A stretch of DNA of 64,000 nt from ZC4RG30 sp035556135 (GTDB taxonomy: Bacteria; Pseudomonadota; Gammaproteobacteria; Steroidobacterales; Steroidobacteraceae). A model generated the notes under the pieces. That model saw only the letters and a program-made list of their open reading frames with translations, was not told the origin of the DNA and searched no databases. Shown here in pieces: positions 20,099 through 27,703 of the stretch (positions are counted from its first letter, which is position 1; each line of letters opens with the position of its first letter). The stretch covers positions 62,001 to 126,000 of the forward strand of contig DATMFO010000005.1 of the NCBI GenBank assembly GCA_035556135.1. The letters run 5' to 3'. A program made the translations under genes and the position numbers.

Positions 20099-22189
20099 AT
20101 GCGCGCATTGATGCGTCTGAACCGGTGGGTGCTGCTGTGTCTGCTGGCCGCGCTGCCAGCGGGCACGATGCTTGCGGCAGAGGCCCGCATGGACCTGGCC
20201 AGGCTCGAGGCCAGTGTTGCGGCTGCCGAGGGTGTGCGCGCGGTGAAGCGCCTGCAGCATGCCTACGCGCACTACCTTGATGAGGGCCGATGGTCCGACC
20301 TGGCCGATCTCTTCACCGCGGATGTCGCGGCGCAGTTCGGCAATGAGCGGCTGCAGGGCAGGGAGAACCTGCGCCGCCACCTGATGCGGGCGGCGGGCCG
20401 CAGCGGCGAGGGCCTCGCGGCGGGGCAGCTGAACACGCAACTGGTGATGCAGCCCATCGTCACGCTGGGCGCCGACGGACGCAGTGCCAGGGGCACGTGG
20501 CACGAACTGGCCTTGCTGGGCCGCTACGGCAAGTCCGCCAACTGGCTGGGCGGCATCTACGAGAACGAATACCGCCTCGAGGACGGCAAGTGGAAGATCA
20601 GCCGCGTCAACTACATCGAGCAGTACCGCGGCGCGTATGAGGACTATGGCCACAAGGCGCCTGCGAAGTGGAACATCCCTTATCACTTCGAGGCGGCGCA
20701 CGTCGGCGTGACAGTGCCGGAAGCCGCGCTCGATGCACTGGTGCGCAATGCGACCACGGGACCTGATGCCGACCGCCAGGCTGCTGCAACTGCCCGCCTC
20801 GCCGTGCTGCGCGCTGAAACCGAAGTGCAGAACCTGCAGCACGCCTTCGGCTACTACCTGGACCGCAAGCTGTGGGATGACGTGGCCGACCTGTTCACTG
20901 CCGGCGGATCGCTGGAACTCGGCGGGCGTGGCGCCTATGTGGGCCGCGAGCACATCCTCAAGGCGCTCACCACCTTCCACGGTCCCGGGCCCCTGAAGCG
21001 CGGCGAGCTTTTTGACCACCTGCTGTTCGGCACGGTGGTGACCATCTCTCCGGATGGATTGCGGGCTGCCGCACGTAGCGTGCAGCTGGCGCAGTTGGGC
21101 CAGGCGGGCGAATTCGCGAAATGGGAACTCGGCGTGTTCGAGAACCAGTTCGTCAGGGAGCAGGGCAAGTGGAAGCTCAGCGCGGTGCGTTACTTCCCGC
21201 GTGTCAGCACCGACTACGACTTGGGGTGGGCGCAGGATGCGCAGCCTGCGCCAAAGGTGAGCCGCGAATTCCCGCCGGACCGCAAGCCGGTTTCCTTCGC
21301 AAGCTATCCGAAGTTGCAGAGCGTGGCGCCGAGCTTCGTGCATCCGGTGACCGGGCGCCCCGCGCGCAGCATTGCCGGGGCGATCGTGAAGGTGGATGCC
21401 ATCGGCGGCGGCGCAGGCAAGGCGATCAATGGCGTGCAGGGTTCGGGCCAGCTGCTGGAGGACCTCGGTCGCCAGGTTGCCCGCGAGATCGGCGTGGATG
21501 CAGTCGAAAACCTCAACAGCTCCTACGGCTACTACATCGATGAGTCGGACTGGGATGCAATGTCCGATACCTATTCGATCACCGCGGGCGCAAAGGAGCT
21601 CACTGGCGCCGGGGTTTACGTGGGCCAGGAGCGCATCCGCACGGCGCTGAAGCTGCGCGGCCCGAGCGGTGGTCGTTCGCCGGACTTCTTCACCATCCAC
21701 CAGCTCATCCAGCCGGTGATCCATGTTTCCGACGATGGGCTGCGCGCGAAGGCGCGGCTGCGCCTGTTCCAGGGTGGTGGCAACGCCGATGGTTCCAGCG
21801 GATCGTGGATCGGCGGCATCTACGAGAACACCGCGGTGTTCGAGAATGGCGAGTGGAAGTTCGGCATCCAGGACCTGCACCACCTGTTCAATGCGTCCTA
21901 CCGCAATGGGTGGGGACGGGTTGGGGGCGCAACGATTCCCGCAAGGCGGACGGTGCAACAGGCCTCTGGTGCTGCCGCGCCGGCCCCCGCGGCGGGGCGC
22001 AACGCGCAGGGCGGGGGCATCACGCAGGGACTGGGCGGAGCGCGCAGTCCTTCCAGCTGGCAGACGGAGTTCCCGCCTGACCGGAAGATCCGCGCGCGGC
22101 AGTACGCGTTCCCGGAAATCACCGAACCGGCATTCCACTACGTGAATCCGGTGTCGGGGCGTCCACCGAAGGAAATGATGCCGGACTAG
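20099..22189 (+). CDS. exported protein with three SnoaL/NTF2-like domains
   Basis: Unusual 696-residue protein. A signal peptide covers about 1-27. Three SnoaL-like (NTF2-fold) units follow at about 45-180, 235-378 and 464-607, each with a YYxDxxxWDDxADLF helix, a GRExI turn, a QPVI...DGxxA strand and a G-x-YEN...GKWK hairpin. A linker rich in A, P, G and Q and a C-terminal FHYVNPVSGRPP block end the protein. NTF2-fold enzymes include small dehydratases and isomerases, but no activity can be assigned here. It is related to the 994-residue protein at 27704, which carries the same triple unit. Confidence 0.85.
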   Translation: MRALMRLNRWVLLCLLAALPAGTMLAAEARMDLARLEASVAAAEGVRAVKRLQHAYAHYLDEGRWSDLADLFTADVAAQFGNERLQGRENLRRHLMRAAGRSGEGLAAGQLNTQLVMQPIVTLGADGRSARGTWHELALLGRYGKSANWLGGIYENEYRLEDGKWKISRVNYIEQYRGAYEDYGHKAPAKWNIPYHFEAAHVGVTVPEAALDALVRNATTGPDADRQAAATARLAVLRAETEVQNLQHAFGYYLDRKLWDDVADLFTAGGSLELGGRGAYVGREHILKALTTFHGPGPLKRGELFDHLLFGTVVTISPDGLRAAARSVQLAQLGQAGEFAKWELGVFENQFVREQGKWKLSAVRYFPRVSTDYDLGWAQDAQPAPKVSREFPPDRKPVSFASYPKLQSVAPSFVHPVTGRPARSIAGAIVKVDAIGGGAGKAINGVQGSGQLLEDLGRQVAREIGVDAVENLNSSYGYYIDESDWDAMSDTYSITAGAKELTGAGVYVGQERIRTALKLRGPSGGRSPDFFTIHQLIQPVIHVSDDGLRAKARLRLFQGGGNADGSSGSWIGGIYENTAVFENGEWKFGIQDLHHLFNASYRNGWGRVGGATIPARRTVQQASGAAAPAPAAGRNAQGGGITQGLGGARSPSSWQTEFPPDRKIRARQYAFPEITEPAFHYVNPVSGRPPKEMMPD

Positions 22190-22202
22190 ATATCCGGCGC
22201 GC

Positions 22203-23588
22203 TCAGGCCACCCAGACAGTCTGCAGGTTGCACAGCTCAAGCATGCCGGTGCGGCCGAGTTCGCGGCCGTAACCGGAGAGCTTCACGCCGCCAACCGGAA
22301 GGCGTGGATCGGACGCCGTCACGCTGTTGATGAACACGCTGCCCACCACTAGCTCGCGGGCCAGCGCACGGGCGCGCGCCAGGTCGCTGCTCCACAGCAT
22401 GGCGCTGAGTCCGAAGGCGGAGTCATTCGCCATTGCGATGGCTTCGACCGCACTGCCGGCCTGCTGGATTGCAGCGACGGGGCCGAAGGTTTCTTCGGTT
22501 ACCACCGGCATCTGTGCGCTGACGTCGGTGAGCACGGTGGGCTGGTGGAACCAGCCGGGACGCCCGATTTCGCTGCCGCCGGTGAGGAGGCGCGCGCCAC
22601 GCTGCAGCGAGGCGTTGATCTGTCGCGACAGTCCCTCGCGCAGGTCGGCGCGCGCCATCGGACCCATCTGCGTGGACGGTTCAAGCGGATCGCCGGTGCG
22701 CAGTGCGGCAGCGGCCGCCGCAAACTTCGTGGTGAAGGCTTCTGCTACCTGTGCCTCGACGATAAACCGCTTTGCCGCGAGGCAGACCTGGCCGCAGTTG
22801 GTGAAACGCGCGCGCACGCCGGCTGCCACCGCGGCATCGAGGTCCGCATCGGCCAGCACGATGAAGGCGTCGGAGCCGCCAAGCTCAAGCACCGTCTTCT
22901 TGCACGCGGCGCCAGCCTGTGCGGCAACCTTGGCGCCCGCAGCAGGGCTGCCGGTGAGCGTGACGGCGGCAACGCGCGCATCGGCAATGATGGCGCCCAC
23001 CAGCGGCACGGGTGCATGCAGATTCTGGAAGACGCCTTCAGGCAGTCCGGCTGCCAGCAGCAGTTCTGCAACCGCGTTGGCGCAGCCCTGCACATTTGGC
23101 GCGTGCTTCACGAGCAGTGTGTTGCCGGCCATCAGTGCCGAAGCTGCGCAACGGAAGATCTGCCACACCGGGAAATTCCACGGCAGCACTGACAGCACCA
23201 CGCCCAATGGCAGGTGCGCGATGTAACTTGCGCGCGCCTGCGTCGGCACCACCTGGTCGGCCAGCCACTCCGGTCCGTGTTCCGCGACGTATTCGCAGTT
23301 CCACGCGGACTTCTCGACCTCGGCCATCGACTCTGAAAGTGGTTTTCCCATCTCCAGCGTGATGAGGCGGGCGAGGTTCGCCTTGCGCGCGCGCAGTTCC
23401 GCGGCAATCGCGGTCATTGCCGCGGCGCGCGCGGCAAGTGGCTGGCGGCGCCAGGTGACGCCGGCGCGTGCAGCCCGTGCAATGGCGTCCTCGACGCCTT
23501 GGGGCTCGGCCATCGGCCATGCCGAAAGCGTCTCGCCCGTTGCCGGATTGATGGAAAGGGAAGTGTTGTCTCCTGCGGAAGTAGGCAT
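22203..23588 (-). CDS. NAD(P)-dependent aldehyde dehydrogenase, succinate-semialdehyde type
   Basis: Aldehyde dehydrogenase of 461 residues oxidising an aldehyde to the acid. Motifs in order: PWNFPVWQ near 140, TGSPAAG in the cofactor fold, LELGGSD with the general base Glu near 230, and the nucleophile in NCGQVCLAAKR near 264. Length and motif spelling match the GabD/Sad group, but the physiological aldehyde is not evident. ATG 23588 (MPTSAG) starts the conserved region. It is divergent from the second AraC regulator across 60 bp, so it is a probable target of that regulator. Confidence 0.9.
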   Translation of the reverse strand: MPTSAGDNTSLSINPATGETLSAWPMAEPQGVEDAIARAARAGVTWRRQPLAARAAAMTAIAAELRARKANLARLITLEMGKPLSESMAEVEKSAWNCEYVAEHGPEWLADQVVPTQARASYIAHLPLGVVLSVLPWNFPVWQIFRCAASALMAGNTLLVKHAPNVQGCANAVAELLLAAGLPEGVFQNLHAPVPLVGAIIADARVAAVTLTGSPAAGAKVAAQAGAACKKTVLELGGSDAFIVLADADLDAAVAAGVRARFTNCGQVCLAAKRFIVEAQVAEAFTTKFAAAAAALRTGDPLEPSTQMGPMARADLREGLSRQINASLQRGARLLTGGSEIGRPGWFHQPTVLTDVSAQMPVVTEETFGPVAAIQQAGSAVEAIAMANDSAFGLSAMLWSSDLARARALARELVVGSVFINSVTASDPRLPVGGVKLSGYGRELGRTGMLELCNLQTVWVA

Positions 23589-23648
23589 TGAAGAGTCCCG
23601 TGCTATCGTCAATCCATAATAAGCGAAGCAGAGCCTGGGGGTGACGAA

Positions 23649-24608
23649 GTGCAGACCTGGAGCACCGCCGATGCGCCACGCGGCACACGCGCCGCCTGGT
23701 GGAATGCGTTGTATGCAGAACGCTTTGCCAATGTGACTTTCAGTCCCGCATGTGCGGGCGAGTTCCAGGCAGAGCTGGCGCTGGGCACGCTGGGGCCGCT
23801 GGGCATCGCGCGCATCCGTGCCACACCTTCTGCCATCGAGCGCACCAGCGCGCATGTGGAGCGTGGTGGTTCCCGGCTGATCTCGTTCATCTACGTATCG
23901 CAGGGCTCGGCGACATTCGAGCACAACGGCAACACCACCGACCTGCGTCGCGGCGACTTCACGCTCTGCGACAACGCCGCGCCCCATCGGTTGCACAGCA
24001 GGGCCGACACCGAACTGGTGGTGGTGCGCGCTGCACCTGATGTATTGCGGGAGCGCATCCCGCAGCCGGAAGGCTGGTGCGGCCTGGTGCTTTCCTCCGG
24101 TTCACTCTTTGCCAGCGCGGCCGCGCAGATGACGGGGGAGCTGAGCACATGCATGGAGGCTGGCCTGCCGCGCCGCTATGCGAGCGTTGCCGCGCGCAAC
24201 CTGCTCGATGTGCTGGCCACGGCCTTTGGCCTCGCGTTCGAGCGCGGCACAACGCCGACGCCTTCGGTGGCGGCGCGTCGCGTCGCTGCCTGCCGGCACG
24301 TGGAAGCGCATCTCCGGGATCCGCAGCTTTCCCCGACGCAGGTGGCGGCTGCGCTGCACGTCTCACCCCGCTACCTGCGCATGCTGTTCCAGGACGGCGG
24401 GGAGACCCTCTCGGCCTACATCCTGCGCCGGCGGCTGGAGGAATGTGCGCGCCTGCTCGCCAATCCGCTGTGGAGCCGGCAGACCGTCACCGACATCGCC
24501 TTCGGGGTGGGATTCAACAGCGCCGCACACTTCACGCGCGCCTTCCGCCAGCAGTTCGGGACCACACCTACCGCATATCGCCGCCGCTCGCTGGCTGCCG
24601 CGGCGTGA
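23649..24608 (+). CDS. AraC-family regulator, paralogue of 10408-11403
   Basis: Transcription factor of 319 residues. The sensor domain (about 15-180) has GDFTLCDNAAPHR, and the C-terminal double helix-turn-helix (about 215-310) has VAAALHVSPRYLRMLF and DIAFGVGFNSAAHFTRAF. Blocks align with the other AraC-type regulator along the whole length. Start GTG 23649 follows a G-rich ribosome-binding site. It stands at the head of the long plus-strand cluster reaching 34183 and faces the aldehyde dehydrogenase gene, so it likely controls both sides. Confidence 0.87.
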   Translation: MQTWSTADAPRGTRAAWWNALYAERFANVTFSPACAGEFQAELALGTLGPLGIARIRATPSAIERTSAHVERGGSRLISFIYVSQGSATFEHNGNTTDLRRGDFTLCDNAAPHRLHSRADTELVVVRAAPDVLRERIPQPEGWCGLVLSSGSLFASAAAQMTGELSTCMEAGLPRRYASVAARNLLDVLATAFGLAFERGTTPTPSVAARRVAACRHVEAHLRDPQLSPTQVAAALHVSPRYLRMLFQDGGETLSAYILRRRLEECARLLANPLWSRQTVTDIAFGVGFNSAAHFTRAFRQQFGTTPTAYRRRSLAAAA

Positions 24609-24768
24609 AATTTCCGCCGCGGTCCGCCGCCAGTTCCGCCACGCGCAAGTAGACAGGCCCGCTCCATGTGAGCATCGCATCCCGCGTTTTGGGGCACAGG
24701 AGTCGGGGCGGCCGGATGATACAATCGATTGCACAGCGACCCGCCTGTTCCGGCGCCATGGTGACGTT

Positions 24769-25932
24769 CTGATACGGGGAGACCTCAGCCGGCCACTGGC
24801 ACTGCATCTGCCTCGCCGGCTTGCCTTCGGGTCTGGCGGTTTCGCCGCCTGCGCCGAGTGGGTTGCAGCGGGCGCCCCCGGCGCCATCCTCATCGTGACT
24901 TCACCGCCACTGGCGCCGCTGTGCGAGCCGCTGGCCGCTTCGCTGCGCAGCCAGGGTCGCGTGGTGAAGGTGTGGGAGGGCGTGGCCAGGGAGCCGCAGG
25001 TCGCCGACCTGGAGCAGGCCATCGAGGCCGCACGTGACATAAAGGCCGTGGCCATCGTTGCAGTGGGTGGCGGCAGCGCCATCGACGTGGCCAAGCTGGC
25101 CGCCGCATTGTTCGACGGACGCCAGCGCATCAGCGAGGTGTTCGGCATCGGGCTGCTTTCGCATCGTGCCCTGCCGCTGGCCTGCCTGCCGACAACTTCG
25201 GGCACGGGCAGCGAAGTGTCCCCCATCGCCATCGTGCAGGATCCCGCTGACGGCCAGAAGAAGGGCGTGATCAGTCCGCACCTGGTGCCCGATGCGGCCT
25301 TTGTCGATCCCGCGCTCACGGTGGGCGCGCCGCGCCAGGTGACGGCCGCTTCCGGCATTGATGCGCTCACCCATTGCATCGAGGCCTATGCCAACCGACA
25401 GGCGCACCCGCTGATCGATGGCTGGGCGCTGGAAGGCATCCGGCGCATCGGACACAGCCTTTACCGCGCGGTGGAGCAGGGCGATGACCTTGCGGCACGC
25501 GCGGACGTGGCCTTCGGCAGCCTGTGTGGCGGCATGTGCCTGGGACCGGTGAATACCGCGGCCGTGCACGCGCTGGCCTATCCCCTGGGCAGCGATTTCG
25601 GCGTGGCGCATGGCGTATCCAACGCCGTGCTGCTGGCGCATGTGATGGACTTCAACCTGCCGGCCATGCCGGCCCGCTATGCCGCCATCGCGCGTGCGCT
25701 GGGCGTGGAAGGTGGCGGGGATGACATGGACGTGGCGCGCCGTGGTGTGGCCGCCGTGCATGCACTGGTTGAACGTTGCGGAATGCCCTCCGGCATCGCC
25801 GCGCTGGGCGTGCCCGAGTCGGCGGTGCCGCGCATGGTCGATGCCGCCATGAAAGTGCAGCGGTTGCTGGTGCAGAATCCCCGTACTGTCACACCAGAGG
25901 ATGCGCGCGACATCTACCAGCGCGCATTCTGA
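24769..25932 (+). CDS. iron-containing alcohol dehydrogenase, 5' end uncertain
   Basis: Group III (Fe-dependent) alcohol dehydrogenase of about 380 residues; maleylacetate reductase is a related possibility. It shows GGGSAIDVAK for the dinucleotide, PTTSGTGSE, and metal ligands in DALTHCIEAY and HALAYPLG...HGVSNA. The coding frame has no ATG, GTG or TTG between the AraC stop and GTG 24895, which is too late because the first beta strand would be lost. I give CTG 24769 as a placeholder. ATG 24758 in another frame reads MVTF then stops exactly where this frame picks up, so a single-base error or a real frameshift at about 24769 is likely. Confidence 0.75.
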   Translation: MIRGDLSRPLALHLPRRLAFGSGGFAACAEWVAAGAPGAILIVTSPPLAPLCEPLAASLRSQGRVVKVWEGVAREPQVADLEQAIEAARDIKAVAIVAVGGGSAIDVAKLAAALFDGRQRISEVFGIGLLSHRALPLACLPTTSGTGSEVSPIAIVQDPADGQKKGVISPHLVPDAAFVDPALTVGAPRQVTAASGIDALTHCIEAYANRQAHPLIDGWALEGIRRIGHSLYRAVEQGDDLAARADVAFGSLCGGMCLGPVNTAAVHALAYPLGSDFGVAHGVSNAVLLAHVMDFNLPAMPARYAAIARALGVEGGGDDMDVARRGVAAVHALVERCGMPSGIAALGVPESAVPRMVDAAMKVQRLLVQNPRTVTPEDARDIYQRAF

Positions 25933-25942
25933 AGACCCAGGC

Positions 25943-27235
25943 ATGGCGATCCGTTCACCCTTCGGCTGGTACAACTCTGCCAACGCCCGCGTGAAGCGGG
26001 TGTTCTGGACCTGCACGGCCGCATGGGCGCTCGATTCAATGGACGCCCTGGTCTTCTCGTTCATGATCCCGACGCTGATGGTGGCGTTCGGCATGTCGCT
26101 CACGGAAGCCCAGTCCATCAACACGGCCAATTTCGTTTCGGCCGCGGTGGGTGGCTGGATGGGCGGGCTGTTGTGCGACCGCTACGGGCGCGCCCGCCTG
26201 CTGCAGCTGACCATCCTGTGGTTCTCGCTGTTCTCGTTCCTGTCGGGCTTTGCGCAGACCTACGAGCAGCTGTTCGTCCTGCGCGTGCTGCAAGGCCTGG
26301 GCTTTGGCGCCGAGTGGGCCGTGGGCGCGGTGCTGCTGGGCGAGATGATCGCGCCGGCCCATCGCGGCAAGGCGGTGGGCACCGTGCAGAGCGCGGCACC
26401 CATCGGCACCGGCATGGCAGCACTGCTGGCAGGGCCGCTGGTGGGCGCGCTGCCGCTGGAATATGGCTGGCGCGTGGCCTTCTGGGTCGGCATCCTGCCT
26501 GCCCTGCTGGTGTTCTTCGTGCGGCGTTCCGATGATGACTCGGACATCTACCTGGAGACCCGCCGGCGCCTGAAGGAAGAGCGGCGCGCGATCTATCCTT
26601 GGGCCATCTTCGCGCCGCAGGCGCTGCGCATCACGGTGCTGACGTCGCTGCTGGCCATCGGCATACAGGGCGCGGCGTATTCCGTCAGCAATTACCTCAG
26701 CGTATTCCTGCAGACCGAGCGCGGGCTGTCGGCCAAGGTGGCGGGCCTCTACATCCTCATCAATAGCGCCGGCGGATTCTTCGGCGCGCAGGTGAACGCC
26801 TACTTCAGCGACAACTTCGGCCGCCGCCGCATGTTCCGCCTTTTTGGTGCCGGCTTCGTGGTGATGGCGACCTTCTACCTGCTGGCACCGCTGGGCAACT
26901 CGGCCTGGACATTGCTGCCGGCCGGCCTGGTCTACGGCTTTTTCCAGTTCGGCCTGTATGCCTCCTTCGGGCCCTATTTCACCGAGCTGTTCCCGACCGA
27001 GATCCGCGGCTCGGGGCAGTCCTTCGCCTACAACCTGGGGCGGGCCATGAGCGGCCTGGCCTTCACCATGCCGGTGGCATGGATGATTGACGGAAATCTT
27101 GTTGGAATCAGCACGGGCATGCTGATCGGCGCGCTGTCGGGCATCGTGCTGGCGATCTTCGCCACGCTGCTGCTGCCGGAGACCGCGGGCCGTGACCTGT
27201 CCGGGCCCGTGGCAGAACGTAGAGCGATTGGATGA
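25943..27235 (+). CDS. MFS transporter, acid/sugar-acid type
   Basis: Inner-membrane carrier of 430 residues with 12 predicted segments. DRYGRARLLQ is the loop 2-3 signature; segment 1 carries DSMDALVFSFMIP, typical of carriers for organic acids (AAHS/SHS type). A cytoplasmic loop near 200 is charged (RRSDDDSDIYLETRRR). ATG 25943 is 10 bp after the alcohol dehydrogenase stop and the 3' end overlaps the next gene by ATGA, placing it inside the long cluster. The transported compound is probably the pathway substrate; unlike the MFS at 16979 it has no adjacent receptor. Confidence 0.86.
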   Translation: MAIRSPFGWYNSANARVKRVFWTCTAAWALDSMDALVFSFMIPTLMVAFGMSLTEAQSINTANFVSAAVGGWMGGLLCDRYGRARLLQLTILWFSLFSFLSGFAQTYEQLFVLRVLQGLGFGAEWAVGAVLLGEMIAPAHRGKAVGTVQSAAPIGTGMAALLAGPLVGALPLEYGWRVAFWVGILPALLVFFVRRSDDDSDIYLETRRRLKEERRAIYPWAIFAPQALRITVLTSLLAIGIQGAAYSVSNYLSVFLQTERGLSAKVAGLYILINSAGGFFGAQVNAYFSDNFGRRRMFRLFGAGFVVMATFYLLAPLGNSAWTLLPAGLVYGFFQFGLYASFGPYFTELFPTEIRGSGQSFAYNLGRAMSGLAFTMPVAWMIDGNLVGISTGMLIGALSGIVLAIFATLLLPETAGRDLSGPVAERRAIG

Positions 27236-27681
27236 ACAGGACCGAACAGCTGATGGTGATCCAGGAACTCAGTGCACTGCTGCACGAGTACTGGCATGAC
27301 GTGGATACCAACTGGGGCCGCAATGCGCCCGAGTACTACACCGAGGACGCCGAATTCGTCGGGCCCGAGGAGGCGTACAGGGGCAAGGCGAAGATCCGCG
27401 CCTTCTACGAGTGGCGCGAGAAGCGTGGCGCGCGCACCGTGGTGCACGCCGTCACCAACTTCCGGGTGCAGTTCGAGAGCGACACGAAGGTGACCTGCAC
27501 CTGGTACCTCATCCTCTATGCGGCCGATGGCAAGCCTGTGCTGCCCACGCATTCGCCCATCACCATTTCACTGATCACCGACCGCATGCAGCGCGAGGCC
27601 GACGGGCGCTGGCTGTGCAGCTACCGCAGGTTCGAGACCTGGTTCCAGGGCGGCATTCCGCCCACCAACCCGAAGCTGTAG
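27232..27681 (+). CDS. single-domain SnoaL/NTF2-like protein
   Basis: Soluble 149-residue protein with no signal peptide. The fold markers are an N-terminal helix (ELSALLHEYWHDVD), YYTEDAEFVGP, a GKAKIRAFYEWRE helix, and a central sheet with TWYLILYA and DGRWLCSYRRFE. Family members are usually hydratases, isomerases or ligand carriers; the active site cannot be assigned. Translationally coupled to the MFS gene by ATGA. It is the only stand-alone SnoaL unit beside the two triple-domain proteins. Confidence 0.82.
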   Translation: MNRTEQLMVIQELSALLHEYWHDVDTNWGRNAPEYYTEDAEFVGPEEAYRGKAKIRAFYEWREKRGARTVVHAVTNFRVQFESDTKVTCTWYLILYAADGKPVLPTHSPITISLITDRMQREADGRWLCSYRRFETWFQGGIPPTNPKL

Positions 27682-27703
27682 CCGCCCGCGGTACCTTGTC
27701 GCG

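Noticed and set aside
20057..22240. 727-codon minus-strand frame opposite the triple-SnoaL gene
   Set aside because: Its plus-strand partner has clear repeats, signal peptide and SDR-linked spacing; the antisense frame shows no motif.
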